Shown here one piece after another: positions 51,468-61,137 of a stretch of DNA of 64,000 bases (position 1 is the stretch's first letter; every line of letters starts with the position of its first letter). The notes beneath the pieces were generated by a model. That model searched no databases and was not told the origin of the DNA. It saw only the letters and a list, made by a program, of their open reading frames with translations. The DNA is from Planctomycetaceae bacterium (GTDB lineage: Bacteria > Planctomycetota > Planctomycetia > Planctomycetales > Planctomycetaceae), in NCBI GenBank assembly GCA_021732975.1, contig JAKFWC010000009.1, forward strand, positions 1 through 64,000, read 5' to 3'. A program made the position numbers and the translations under genes.

Positions 51468-53519
51468 ATGCCTCTCGTGTCTCCCTGGGTTCGACTCACG
51501 CAGCTCGTGTGGCCGCATCGACGCCGTTTAGCGGTATCGGTGGTCTTTGGCGCACTCGCGGCCAGTCTGTGGGGGCTCGAACTGCTTCTGACATTCCCGG
51601 TGGCAACGGTCTTTCTGGAAGGGAAATCGCTCGCAACCTATCTGCACGAACAGACGGAGCGGGTCGAGGTACAACTTGCGGATCATCAGCGCGATCTCGA
51701 CCGTCTCGAACCACGTTGGAAGGCAATTGAAGGTCGGGCCGATGCCGCCGCTGTGACCGAACGAGCGCAGTTGCTGACAGAGCAGGCCAAGTGTCAGCGG
51801 CGGATGAATTCCGAATCGTGGCAGCTCTGGTTCATCGGCTGGATTGAGACCCGCGTGCTGCCATGGTTGCCGCAGAATCAGTTTCGATTGCTGGCCGTGT
51901 TACTCGCCGGGCTCGTGGTGACCACGTTTTTCAAAGGCCTCTTCACGTTCCTGCAAGACCAGGGGGCTGGTGCCGTTGCCGAACTTTGCGTGATCGATCT
52001 CCGGGCGCTGGTCTTCCGCAAGGTGTTGAATCGCGACCCGCAATCGATCGAACTCGAGGGGGCTCCGAAGATCCTGTCCGGGCTGACCTATGATCTGTCC
52101 GGCCTCACGCACGGCTTGACAACCATCGGCGGCCGCATTGTTCGCGAACCACTGAAAGCCGTCGCCTGTATTATTGCCGGGTTTTGTGTGAATTGGCGTT
52201 TGACGGCATTGGCTCTCATCGTCGTCCCCGTTGCAGGATGGCTATTCTCCGTGATGGGGCGCCGGTTAAAACGCGCTGTCCATCGTGTCTTTGATGCGAT
52301 GGCCCGCATTTATCAGTTTCTGGAAGAATGCTTTCATAACGTTAAGGTCGTCATCGCTTATCAGCAACAAGGGCGATTGCGGCGGCAGTTTCATCGACAA
52401 AACCGCGACTTCTATAAACAGTCGATGCGGTTCGTCAAAATCGACGCACTGACCAATCCCGCGACCGAGTTTCTCGGGATGGCCGCGGTGCTGCTCGGCG
52501 TCTTGCCCGGTGGCTATCTCGTGTTGCGGAACACAACGATGATCGGCGGCGTGCAACTGTCGAGCATGCCGATGTCGGTCTCGGAACTGATTACGTTGTA
52601 CGCGATCCTCGCCGGCGTCCTCGATCCGCTGCGAAAATTCTCGAAATATTTTCCCTTGATCAAGCAATGCGGCAGTGCGCTGGAACGGGTGTTTCGACTC
52701 CACGATCAGGCGGGGTTGGTCGTGCAGTCCGAGCGGCCGCTACCATTGCCACGGCTCGAATCGACGATTGAGCTTCGGGATGTCCATTTTCATTATGCCC
52801 ACCGCGATGCTTCGGCCAGCCCGCGAACCCCCGTGTTAAAAGGAGTTTCGTTGACGGTGACGGCGGGGGAAACCATCGCCCTGGTAGGGCCGAACGGTAG
52901 CGGAAAATCCACGCTGATTGGCTTGTTGACGCGGTTCTACGATCCCAGCGAAGGGGCCGTGCTCTTCGATGATGCCGACTTGCGCGATGTGCGGTTGCGC
53001 GACCTGCGTGATCAGTTGGCGCTCGTTCCGCAAGAACCGCTGTTGTTTGATGACACCATCGCCGCAAACATTCAATATGGGCGGCCGTCGGCGACGGCAG
53101 CCGAGATTCACTCCGCGGCGGTCCAGGCCCATGTCTGGGATTTCGCAGAGTCGCTGCCGCAGCAATTAGCCACGCCCGTTGGTCCGCAGGGAAAGTCGTT
53201 GTCCGGCGGGCAACGCCAGCGTGTGGCCCTCGCGCGCGCATTACTGCGTGATCCGCGGGTGTTGATTCTCGACGAACCGATGGCCGCCGTGGATGCCGTC
53301 AGTGAGCAATTGCTCCATCGCACCTTGAAGACGTTCGTTCGCGGCCGGACGACTTTCTTAATCACGCATCAATTGAGCGCGGCCGTCCTGGAATATGTCA
53401 CGCGGATTGTGCTCCTGGATCACGGTCGTGTTATCGCGACCGGACGCCATGAGGAACTGTTAGCGATCAGCCCGTTATATCAACGTTTATTTGCCGCCAC
53501 TGGTAAACAAGCTGCCTGA
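51468..53519 (+). CDS. ABC exporter (fused membrane and ATPase domains)
   Basis: A 683-residue half-transporter of the MsbA-like type. The first helix is near residue 25, then a long charged segment of about 90 residues (ERVEVQLADHQRDLDRLEPR) rich in coiled-coil heptads sits before the second helix; it should be extracytoplasmic and is not standard. The ATPase has Walker A GPNGSGKST, signature LSGGQRQRVALARALL and Walker B VLILDEPMAAVD, a variant of the usual DEPTSALD. A lipid or peptide exporter is likely. ATG 51468 was chosen; ATG 51453 is also in frame. It follows plsC by 227 bases. Confidence 0.88.
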   Translation: MPLVSPWVRLTQLVWPHRRRLAVSVVFGALAASLWGLELLLTFPVATVFLEGKSLATYLHEQTERVEVQLADHQRDLDRLEPRWKAIEGRADAAAVTERAQLLTEQAKCQRRMNSESWQLWFIGWIETRVLPWLPQNQFRLLAVLLAGLVVTTFFKGLFTFLQDQGAGAVAELCVIDLRALVFRKVLNRDPQSIELEGAPKILSGLTYDLSGLTHGLTTIGGRIVREPLKAVACIIAGFCVNWRLTALALIVVPVAGWLFSVMGRRLKRAVHRVFDAMARIYQFLEECFHNVKVVIAYQQQGRLRRQFHRQNRDFYKQSMRFVKIDALTNPATEFLGMAAVLLGVLPGGYLVLRNTTMIGGVQLSSMPMSVSELITLYAILAGVLDPLRKFSKYFPLIKQCGSALERVFRLHDQAGLVVQSERPLPLPRLESTIELRDVHFHYAHRDASASPRTPVLKGVSLTVTAGETIALVGPNGSGKSTLIGLLTRFYDPSEGAVLFDDADLRDVRLRDLRDQLALVPQEPLLFDDTIAANIQYGRPSATAAEIHSAAVQAHVWDFAESLPQQLATPVGPQGKSLSGGQRQRVALARALLRDPRVLILDEPMAAVDAVSEQLLHRTLKTFVRGRTTFLITHQLSAAVLEYVTRIVLLDHGRVIATGRHEELLAISPLYQRLFAATGKQAA

Positions 53520-53643
53520 TGATTCATCAGCGTCTTGTTGTGTGGATAGGCTCAATGCTTGTTGTCGATACTCGTTGCAGTAAGTTGCCCATTCAAAGTC
53601 AAGAAGCCCGCGGGTGTTTCGAGCTCGTCGAAACCTGTTAACA

Positions 53644-55044
53644 ATGACAACGCTTCCCTTCACCACGGCGAGATTGAAACGGCGGGCCCTGTGGCGGTCC
53701 TGGCCGTGGCGTGGTGCTGCGCCTGTGATTGTCGCGGTCGCGGCGTGGTGGGGACTGGCGGGGATGTCGGGCGTGACCACCATCACTCCGGCAGATCACG
53801 GTCCTGTTCTGCCGCTGGCGGAACCGTTTCTCGCTGAGACCGATTGGTCCGGTTGGCGGGGCGGCTCGCGGCAAGGAACGTTGGCGGCGTCAACGGCGTT
53901 GCCCGTGCAATGGGCGCTGCCGGAAGGAACGATCCCTCGAATCCCCAACACAGCAGTGTCACCCCCGATCGTCGTGGGGGACGCGATTTACTTCACACGC
54001 CGGTCTGCGACACAGGGTCAAAGTTGGTTGGCCTGCGTGGATCGGACGAGCGGCGATTCTCGCTGGCAAGCCACATTCGATAGCGATGAAGGACCACCAC
54101 GCGCGTCGCTGCTACCGACACCAGCCTGTGACGGCAGCCGCTTGTTCGTCACCTCGGCAACGAAGGGGCAATTTCTCGTCACGGCGTACGATGCTGATGG
54201 TGCGCAGTTGTGGTCGCAGTCGGTCGGACCGATCGGACGCGCAGTCGGTCCGGGTCAATCGCCAGTGGTGAGCGGGTCGTTGGTGTTTGTGAGCATCGAT
54301 CAACGGACCGCACCGTGGGATTGGAGCGGCTCCGGCGGGTATGTCGCCGCGGTGCATCGGCAGACCGGGCAAATTGTCTGGCGGACTCCCCGCAGCGGTG
54401 GTGACGGGGCCGCGACTCCGGTGGTGGCCACGCTGGCTGGTCGCCGACAATTGATTCTTCCCGGGCGCGGCCGCATTCAGGCATACGATGCGGACACCGG
54501 TCGGGAGTTGTGGATGGCCCGCTGGCCGACCCGCGCGATTGTGGGAGCCGTGGTGTGCGATGATCAGCACGTCTTCGCGACGACAACAGGGACCGATCGC
54601 GAGACCCTCTGCGTGCGGGCCGATGGGAATGGAGATGTCACCGACACGCACGTGTTGTGGCGGGCGAAGAACGCGGGCAGCAGTGCCTCGCCGGTTTTGA
54701 TTGACGGCAACGTGATTGTCGCCCAGGAGAACGGTGGCGTAACGGCGCTCGATCGGCTCAACGGTCGGGTGGTGTGGCAACAGCAACTGGCGGGACGATT
54801 CACCACGGCGCCGTTGGCCGCAGGATCACGCGTGTACTGCCTTGATGACACGGGCGGCGTGACGGTACTCGATGCCCGTCAGCACGGACAGGTGATTGCC
54901 CACAATCGCTCCACCGGCCCGCACACCATCGCGGTGTCGGGAGACCAATGGTTGTTCGTCTCGCCTGCCGGCCTGACGATTGTCGGCGCGAACGGTCCGA
55001 CCCAGATTGCTCACGGCGATCTGCCGAGTCGAGACCGCCACTAG
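53644..55044 (+). CDS. PQQ-like beta-propeller protein
   Basis: A 466-residue protein with one N-terminal membrane segment (about residues 27-43), then a PQQ-binding-like beta-propeller. Repeats have the blade pattern: ACVDRTSGDSRWQATFDSDE, TAYDADGAQLWSQSVG, AAVHRQTGQIVWRTPRS, QAYDADTGRELWMARW and TALDRLNGRVVWQQQL. WRGGSRQGTLAA near residue 70 is a variant of the WPQ/WRG start seen in planctomycete PQQ-repeat proteins. There is no sign of a dehydrogenase active site. ATG 53644 is preferred over 53614. Confidence 0.85.
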   Translation: MTTLPFTTARLKRRALWRSWPWRGAAPVIVAVAAWWGLAGMSGVTTITPADHGPVLPLAEPFLAETDWSGWRGGSRQGTLAASTALPVQWALPEGTIPRIPNTAVSPPIVVGDAIYFTRRSATQGQSWLACVDRTSGDSRWQATFDSDEGPPRASLLPTPACDGSRLFVTSATKGQFLVTAYDADGAQLWSQSVGPIGRAVGPGQSPVVSGSLVFVSIDQRTAPWDWSGSGGYVAAVHRQTGQIVWRTPRSGGDGAATPVVATLAGRRQLILPGRGRIQAYDADTGRELWMARWPTRAIVGAVVCDDQHVFATTTGTDRETLCVRADGNGDVTDTHVLWRAKNAGSSASPVLIDGNVIVAQENGGVTALDRLNGRVVWQQQLAGRFTTAPLAAGSRVYCLDDTGGVTVLDARQHGQVIAHNRSTGPHTIAVSGDQWLFVSPAGLTIVGANGPTQIAHGDLPSRDRH

Positions 55045-55176
55045 CGATTGTCCGACCGTTCTCAATCCCCGCTTGCGGTTTCGCATTCCGTGTGGAGCGT
55101 TTCGGCGTGTTGACTCGCGGGACGTGTTGTGACACACACACATACGAACTACCATAGGTATGAGCGTTTCGTTCCG

Positions 55177-57432
55177 ATGATGAATCTCTACGAGTCTGCA
55201 ACCATGCGTCGCGTTCGCACCGGTGGTGGTTTCCCTGCATTGCTTTACACGCTCTCCAAAGCCAAGCAGGTCGGTGGCCTATGGAGTCTGTGGAAGGCGA
55301 TGCGGTCGAAGAACGCCTGCAAAACTTGCGCGCTCGGGATGGGTGGCCAGAAGGGCGGCATGGTCAACGAACTCGGCGTGTTTCCTGAAGTCTGCAAGAA
55401 GTCGCTGCAGGCGATGGCCGCCGACATGCAGGGGGGCGTCCAGCCCGACTTTTTCGCAAAGTATTCGATTCCACAGTTGCAGTCTTTCACGCCGCGGGAG
55501 CTGGAAACCAGCGGCCGGTTGACGCAGCCGCTGCTGTACGAACAGGGCCAGCAATACTACCGCCCGATTACGTGGGACGACGCGTTCGCCCGCATCGTCG
55601 GCAAGCTGAAAGCCGTCACCGCGGACGAAACCTTCTGGTACTTCAGCGGCCGCAGCAGCAATGAAGCGGGATTTCTATTACAGTTGTTCGCGCGGATCTA
55701 TGGGACGAACAACGTCAACAACTGCAGCTACTATTGTCACCAGGCGAGCGGCGTCGGTCTGAACAGTTCGCTCGGTACCGGGACGGCCACGCTGTTGCTG
55801 GAAGATGTCGATCACGCCGACTGCATCTTCATCATCGGCGGCAACCCGGCGAGCAATCACCCGCGATTAATGAGCACGCTCAAGCACATCCGTCGCCGCG
55901 GGGGGGAGGTCGTCGTCATCAATCCCATCGTGGAAACGGGCCTCGTCAATTTCAGCGTGCCGAGTGATCCGATCAGCCTGTTCTTCGGGACGAAGATCGC
56001 CACGCTGTATGTGCAACCACATATTGGTGGTGATCTGGCTTTGCTCACCGGCATCGCCAAGCGGATTCAGGAACTCGGCGCGCAGCATGAGGATTTTCTC
56101 AATCAATACTGCGACCGCTGGCCGGAACTCTCGCACAAACTCCTGGCGACGCCGTGGAGCGAAATCATCGAAAAATCGGGGTGCAGCCTCGAACAGATCG
56201 ATGCAATGGCCCTGCGGTATGCCAAGGCGAAGAACGTCGTCTTCTGCTGGACGATGGGCATTACCCATCACACGTATGGTGTTGAAAACGTCGAGGCAAT
56301 CTGCAATCTGGCATTGATGCGCGGGATGGTGGGGCGGCCGAATGCCGGGCTGATGCCGATCCGCGGGCATTCCAACGTGCAGGGCATCGGCTCGATGGGC
56401 GTGACGCCGAAGCTCAAGGATGCCGTGTTCAACCGGCTGCAATCGCACTTCGGCGTGACGCTGCCGACGACCGCAGGGCTCGACACGATGGCCTGTATGG
56501 AAGACGCCGAGAGCGGCAAATTGAAGGTCGGTTTCTGTCTCGGCGGGAATCTGTACGGCTCGAATCCCGATGCCACGTTTGCCGAGAAATCGATGCGGAA
56601 TCTCGATCAGGTGGTGTACCTTAACACGACGCTGAATACCGGCCATGCGCATGGGCTGGCACGGGAAACGATCATCTTGCCCGTGCTGGCCCGCGATGAA
56701 GAACCGCAGCCGACGACGCAGGAATCGATGTTCAATTACGTCCGCATGAGCGACGGCGGTCCGGCCCGGCATGTCGGACCGAAGAGCGAGATTGAAATCA
56801 TCGCTACCATCGCCCGCGGCGTGATGGGCGACCACACGGCCATCGACTGGGCCTCGATGCAGAACACGAGCAAAATCCGGGAAGCGATTGCCAGGATCGT
56901 GCCGGGATTCGAGCAGATCGCCGGAATCGAAAAGACGAAGAAAGAATTCCAGATCGGCGGCCGGACGTTCCACACGCCGCAGTTTCCCACGCCGAACGGC
57001 AAAGCCCAGCTCCGTGTTCATGCGCTGCCGGAACTCGTGGGTGAAACCGGCGAACTGCGGCTGATGACAATCCGCAGCGAAGGGCAGTTCAACACGGTCG
57101 TCTACGAGGATTATGATCTCTATCGTGGGATTGATCGCCGCGATGTCATTCTGATGCACGGCGACGATCTGCGACGGCTCGGTCTCACCGATGGGCAAGC
57201 CGTGGTGATCACCAGCGACACCGGTGAAATGCGCGGGATTCTCGCCACGCGGTTCGATAAGATTCGCCCCGGCAACGTGGCGATGTACTACCCGGAGTGC
57301 AACATCCTCGTACCGCGCACCAGCGACCCTCGCAGTCGTACCCCGGCCTTCAAATCGATTCCAGTCCGCGTCACGGCGTATGCGGAACCAATGCGCCCTG
57401 CGCCGCTGCAACTCGCCGTCACGCGAAGCTAA
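55177..57432 (+). CDS. FdhF/YdeP-family molybdopterin oxidoreductase
   Basis: A 751-residue molybdopterin enzyme of the YdeP branch. The N-terminal CKTCALGMGG (Cys48, Cys51) replaces the usual ferredoxin-like cluster motif and is a mark of this branch. Further marks are CHQASGVGLNSSLGTGTATL, FIIGGNPASNHPRL, TMGITHHTYGVENVEAICNL, GRPNAGLMPIRGHSNVQG and a C-terminal MoCo-binding domain. No formate hydrogenlyase or partner subunit is adjacent. YdeP is associated with acid resistance in E. coli, but the reaction is unknown. The start is uncertain between ATG 55177, 55180 and GTG 55129. Confidence 0.9.
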   Translation: MMNLYESATMRRVRTGGGFPALLYTLSKAKQVGGLWSLWKAMRSKNACKTCALGMGGQKGGMVNELGVFPEVCKKSLQAMAADMQGGVQPDFFAKYSIPQLQSFTPRELETSGRLTQPLLYEQGQQYYRPITWDDAFARIVGKLKAVTADETFWYFSGRSSNEAGFLLQLFARIYGTNNVNNCSYYCHQASGVGLNSSLGTGTATLLLEDVDHADCIFIIGGNPASNHPRLMSTLKHIRRRGGEVVVINPIVETGLVNFSVPSDPISLFFGTKIATLYVQPHIGGDLALLTGIAKRIQELGAQHEDFLNQYCDRWPELSHKLLATPWSEIIEKSGCSLEQIDAMALRYAKAKNVVFCWTMGITHHTYGVENVEAICNLALMRGMVGRPNAGLMPIRGHSNVQGIGSMGVTPKLKDAVFNRLQSHFGVTLPTTAGLDTMACMEDAESGKLKVGFCLGGNLYGSNPDATFAEKSMRNLDQVVYLNTTLNTGHAHGLARETIILPVLARDEEPQPTTQESMFNYVRMSDGGPARHVGPKSEIEIIATIARGVMGDHTAIDWASMQNTSKIREAIARIVPGFEQIAGIEKTKKEFQIGGRTFHTPQFPTPNGKAQLRVHALPELVGETGELRLMTIRSEGQFNTVVYEDYDLYRGIDRRDVILMHGDDLRRLGLTDGQAVVITSDTGEMRGILATRFDKIRPGNVAMYYPECNILVPRTSDPRSRTPAFKSIPVRVTAYAEPMRPAPLQLAVTRS

Positions 57433-57453
57433 CCATCTCGGGAGACCCTCACG

Positions 57454-58086
57454 ATGTCATCGATTCTGACTGTCCCCACAATTCGGCCACAGCCAGTTAT
57501 CACCGATTTACCGGTGTGGCGATTCAGCGTCGCCGATTACCGGCGACTGTCTGAAACGGGTGTTCTCAATGACGATGACGAATTGGAATTGCTGGAAGGG
57601 TTGCTGGTCCCCAAAATGCCCAAGAATCCCCCGCACATTCTGGTTTGCAAGTTGCTCCGACGTTATCTGGAACGTTTGCTGGGAGACGGCTGGCATGTGG
57701 CGACACAAGATCCGCTCTCGACCGAAGATAGTGAACCGGAGCCTGACTTGGCGGTGCTGCGTGGTTGTGAGGAAGACTACGGCGACCGCTTGCCCACAAG
57801 CGCGGACAGCCCCCTGGTGATCGAGGTTGCGGACACCACGCTAAGTCGCGACCGGGGGATCAAACGACGAATCTACGCCAGGACTGGTATCCAACACTAT
57901 TGGATTGCCAACGTGGCCGAGAAAACGATTGAAGTCTATTCCGAACCCATTGGGGAGATGGAGACGCCGGGATTTGCGAGCCTGCAAAAATACAGTCTCG
58001 GGGAATCCGTCCCCGTGGAGCTCGATGGGCAGAAGCGGGGCGAAATCGCGGTTGCGTCGATCTTCATTTCCGTCGACGCAAAGTGA
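57454..58086 (+). CDS. Uma2-family putative endonuclease
   Basis: A 210-residue protein of the Uma2 (DUF820) restriction-endonuclease-like fold. The PD-(D/E)XK core is visible: EPEPDLAVLRG with Asp98, VIEVADTTLSRDRG with Glu124, and Lys137 in GIKRRIYARTGIQHYWIAN. Such genes are often scattered in many copies in cyanobacteria and planctomycetes; their function is not known. It follows the molybdoenzyme gene by 21 bases but is probably independent. No toxin-antitoxin partner is seen. Confidence 0.85.
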   Translation: MSSILTVPTIRPQPVITDLPVWRFSVADYRRLSETGVLNDDDELELLEGLLVPKMPKNPPHILVCKLLRRYLERLLGDGWHVATQDPLSTEDSEPEPDLAVLRGCEEDYGDRLPTSADSPLVIEVADTTLSRDRGIKRRIYARTGIQHYWIANVAEKTIEVYSEPIGEMETPGFASLQKYSLGESVPVELDGQKRGEIAVASIFISVDAK

Positions 58087-58122
58087 GGACATTGCAGGCG
58101 TTAGCGATACTCGGATTGAACG

Positions 58123-58686
58123 TTATCGGGCTGTCAACGCTTTGAGAATCTCTACGGCGTTCGTGCGGCCGCCATGCGTCATGCTGACCTTGGCAAAGGT
58201 GATCTTGCCGTCGTTTTGAATGACGAACGTGGACGGATACGCCGTTTCCCCCGCGGCATCCCAACGCAGATGATACGCCTTGGTGAAAGCGTAATCGGGG
58301 TCGATCAGCAACTGAAAATGCTCGGGAACCGTTTTGTCTTTCAGGAATTCTTCGGTCCGCAGATGGAGGTTCTTCGCCGGTCCGGGATACACCAGCAGCA
58401 CCTTGGCACCCGCAGCTTTGAACTTCTCGGCCTGCCCCAAAAATTGTCCCACCTGCTGGTTGCAGACGGGACATTGATAGCCCGGAAAGCCGCGGAGCAC
58501 GACCAGGACGACCGGACCCGTTTTCAGTTGTTCGGTGAGACGCACCTTCTCACCGGCCATGGTCTTCAGCTCGAAGTCTGCGGCGATGTCTCCCATCTTG
58601 GGTGGGGCGTCCGCCGCTGAAACCGGCTGCGAAAATGATAGCAGAGCGACGAGAATTGCCAGCCACAAAGATTGTTTCACGAACAT
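58123..58686 (-). CDS. Exported peroxiredoxin-like (AhpC/TSA) protein
   Basis: A 187-residue thioredoxin-fold protein with a signal peptide (residues 1-24, SLWLAILVALLSFSQPVSA). The active-site region is RGFPGYQCPVCNQQVGQF, with Cys72 and Cys75 in a CPVC pair instead of the single peroxidatic Cys context PxxTxxC of classic peroxiredoxins. It could reduce peroxides or act as a thiol oxidoreductase. ATG 58686 follows GGGGCAATGAA. It diverges from an Rrf2-type regulator gene. Confidence 0.85.
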   Translation of the reverse strand: MFVKQSLWLAILVALLSFSQPVSAADAPPKMGDIAADFELKTMAGEKVRLTEQLKTGPVVLVVLRGFPGYQCPVCNQQVGQFLGQAEKFKAAGAKVLLVYPGPAKNLHLRTEEFLKDKTVPEHFQLLIDPDYAFTKAYHLRWDAAGETAYPSTFVIQNDGKITFAKVSMTHGGRTNAVEILKALTAR

Positions 58687-58991
58687 TTCATTGCCCCATT
58701 CATGCAGGAGTCGAGTCGTTACGATGGTCGAGTCACAGGGTTGGATGCCGAAAGGGGGGCGCGGTTTCACAGACGGGCAGAAGATGCCGCCAGTATTCCC
58801 GAGCCGGAAGCGTGAGCAACGGAATTCGCAGTTCCTGTTCCTCGTGGGTAATCCCAAGCGCGAAATGCCCGTCGATCACGCTTCCGGCTCGTTTTCCTCG
58901 TTCGAGAGGTCGGCGCGCTGCAATTCGCCTTTCGCCCGTGGGAAGTTATACTTGGAGATTGATTCCCCGGGATGCATTTGGAACGGTCTGC
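58687..58991. other. Divergent intergenic region peroxiredoxin / Rrf2
   Basis: A 305-base gap holding promoters of both genes and, at 58801-58890, an inverted repeat whose outer 15-base arms (GAGCCGGAAGCGTGA) pair perfectly. No operator is identified with confidence. Confidence 0.5.
58801..58890. repeat. 15-base perfect inverted repeat
   Basis: Arms 58801-58815 and 58876-58890 (GAGCCGGAAGCGTGA and its complement), with looser pairing further in. It resembles the CGGAAGC repeat at 46004-46087. Confidence 0.7.
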
Positions 58992-59456
58992 ATGAAACTT
59001 TCGCGGAAATCGGATTACGCCCTGCGGGCGCTGGTGACCCTCGCCGGTCGGTCGGGGCAGGGGCACATGTCCATCCGCGAATTGGCGGAGCTGAACGATA
59101 TCCCGAAGCGGTTTCTCGAACAGATCATGCTCGAATTGAAGTCCAAGGGGATTGTTCGCAGCATTGCCGGACGGATCGGCGGCTTCGAGCTGGCGATGGC
59201 TCCCGAGCACATCACGATGGGCCGGATCGTCCGCATCTTTGACGAAATGCTGTCGCCCATTCCGTGCGTGTCGGCAACGCACTACGAACCGTGCAGTCAG
59301 GAGATGACATGTCGGTTTCGCCGCGTCCTGCTCGACATTCGCAACTATACGGTCAAGCGGATGGAAGAGGCCACGCTCGCTGTGATTGCCGCGGGGCCAC
59401 CGGTTGAACGTAAAGAAGTCTTCAATCCGCAGTTTGAATTCGCCGACGGAATCTGA
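58992..59456 (+). CDS. Rrf2-family transcriptional regulator
   Basis: A 154-residue winged-helix regulator: KLSRKSDYALRALVTLAGRS, then the recognition helix in IPKRFLEQIMLELKSKGIVR and SIAGRIGGFELAMAPEHIT. Three cysteines, Cys92, Cys101 and Cys107, sit where IscR and NsrR bind an Fe-S cluster, so sensing iron-sulfur status, NO or redox is likely. The position facing a peroxiredoxin gene suggests that it regulates it. ATG 58992 has GGAACG upstream. Confidence 0.9.
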   Translation: MKLSRKSDYALRALVTLAGRSGQGHMSIRELAELNDIPKRFLEQIMLELKSKGIVRSIAGRIGGFELAMAPEHITMGRIVRIFDEMLSPIPCVSATHYEPCSQEMTCRFRRVLLDIRNYTVKRMEEATLAVIAAGPPVERKEVFNPQFEFADGI

Positions 59457-59613
59457 GCACCACGACGCGGTTTCGGCAACTGCTCCGTCGGGCGATTTCC
59501 TCGCCGACTGTAGCCGATCCCCCGGCGGGTGCGGTAGGCTATGGTTGCAGAGTTGCCTTGTGCTGCTCCCGTCTTATCCATCGCATCCAACGGTCCGTTC
59601 GGAAGGTCAGGCC

Positions 59614-61071
59614 ATGATCTGCATTTCTGTCACGCCGGAATCGCGCCAACTCGCGAAGGTGGACATTTTTAATGCGGCCAACCAGTGCGATCTCGTCGAG
59701 TTATGCCTCGATCGGCTCATCAAGGAGCCGGATGTCAAAGACCTGCTGGAAGGGGCCAAGAAGCCGATTCTCGTATCGTGCCGGCGGCGCGAAGAGGGTG
59801 GCCAGTTCGACGGCACCGAAGACGAACGGCTGATGCTGTTGCGACAGGCGATTCTCGCCAATCCAGCGTATATCGAGATGGATCTCGACACCGCGCGCAA
59901 AATCCCGCGGTTCGGCAAGGTCCAACGGGTCATCAGCCACACCAGTCTGGATCGCCCGCTGGGAACAGTGGACGATATTTTCGATGAAGCCGTCGCGGCG
60001 AAGGCCGATGTCATCAAGTTCACATGGCCGACGCAAACGCTGGAAGCCGCGTGGCCGTTGCTTGCTGCGGTGAGTCAAAAACGAGCGTTGCCGATTGTAG
60101 GTTTGGGCCTCGGCCGCTGCGGGCTGACGTTCTCGCTACTGGGCCGGAAGTATGGTTCGCCCTGGATTTACGCGGCTCTCGAAAAAGGAATGGAAGCGTT
60201 CCCCGGTCAACCATCGGTGGGCGATCTCGACAACCTCTATCGCTGGCGACAGGTGGGACCGAAGACGCGGTTCATCGGGGTGGCGGGCTTCAATGAAATG
60301 GAACTGGCGACCGTCAAGATTCTGAACGCGGCCTTCGACAAACTCGACATGAACACGCGGTGTCTGCCGTTCGACTTCAAGTCGATGGACCAGTTGCCGA
60401 AGATGCTCGATATCCTGAAAGTCCCGGCGGTCATCGCCACGGCGGGGCATGGAAAGCGGTTGTTGTCGATGGCCACGCCGTCGGATGAATCGACAAAAAT
60501 GGCCGGCTATGCGGACCTGCTGCTGAAGCAACCTGACGGCTGGCAGGGCTACAACGTGATGTGGAAGATGGCGCTCAAAGCGCTGGAAGCCAAGCTCGGC
60601 AAGCAGTCCGCGGAAGACCGGCCGCTCGACAAACGGAACGTGATGGTCATTGGTGCCGGCGGATTGGGGCAGACGATTGTCTATGGCATCAAGAAGCGCA
60701 GCGGCCTTGTCAGCATCTGCTCGGCCGATGATGCTGAAGCCCAGTCCGTAGCTCGTGACACCGAAAGCCGATTCGTTCCCATTGCCAAGTTGTACGAGAC
60801 GCTGGTCGATGTGGTGATTGTCACGACGCCGAATCTCGATCACGGTCTGAAGAAGTCGCCGATCAATCCCTCGCTGCTGCGACCGGGAATGACGTTCCTC
60901 GACCTGACCGATCCGCCGGGAGAATCGTCGCTGTGTCAGGAAGCCCGGGAGCGCGGCTGCAAAGTGGTTGAACCGGCCGAGGTTTTTGCCGATTACGTGG
61001 GCGTGTTGTTCAAATCGTTGACGGGCCAGGAACTCCCGCCCGACGCGATTGCCACCGGGTTAGCAGAGTAG
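59614..61071 (+). CDS. AroDE-like: type I 3-dehydroquinate dehydratase fused to a divergent SDH-like domain
   Basis: A 485-residue fusion. Residues 1-215 are a type I 3-dehydroquinate dehydratase, with CRRREEGGQFDG, candidate Glu88, His109, the Schiff-base Lys135 in ADVIKFTWPT, and the C-terminal GLGLGRCGLTFSLLGRKYGS. Residues about 225-485 resemble shikimate dehydrogenase, keeping the Rossmann motif VIGAGGLGQT, but the substrate motif (SxSPxxHN) and the catalytic Asp of GYNTDG are not there; the equivalent reads GYNVMWKM. Dehydratase activity is expected, while dehydrogenase activity is doubtful. ATG 59614 has GGAAGG seven bases upstream. Confidence 0.9.
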   Translation: MICISVTPESRQLAKVDIFNAANQCDLVELCLDRLIKEPDVKDLLEGAKKPILVSCRRREEGGQFDGTEDERLMLLRQAILANPAYIEMDLDTARKIPRFGKVQRVISHTSLDRPLGTVDDIFDEAVAAKADVIKFTWPTQTLEAAWPLLAAVSQKRALPIVGLGLGRCGLTFSLLGRKYGSPWIYAALEKGMEAFPGQPSVGDLDNLYRWRQVGPKTRFIGVAGFNEMELATVKILNAAFDKLDMNTRCLPFDFKSMDQLPKMLDILKVPAVIATAGHGKRLLSMATPSDESTKMAGYADLLLKQPDGWQGYNVMWKMALKALEAKLGKQSAEDRPLDKRNVMVIGAGGLGQTIVYGIKKRSGLVSICSADDAEAQSVARDTESRFVPIAKLYETLVDVVIVTTPNLDHGLKKSPINPSLLRPGMTFLDLTDPPGESSLCQEARERGCKVVEPAEVFADYVGVLFKSLTGQELPPDAIATGLAE

Positions 61072-61137
61072 TGGAAACGATTCTTCGCTTCCGCTTCGCG
61101 GAATCCCGGCGGCCGCGCTGTTTGCAGGAACCCTCCC

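Noticed and set aside
55867..57411. Minus-strand frame opposite the molybdoenzyme
   Set aside because: Shadow of a GC-rich coding strand; composition is Arg/His-rich with no motif.
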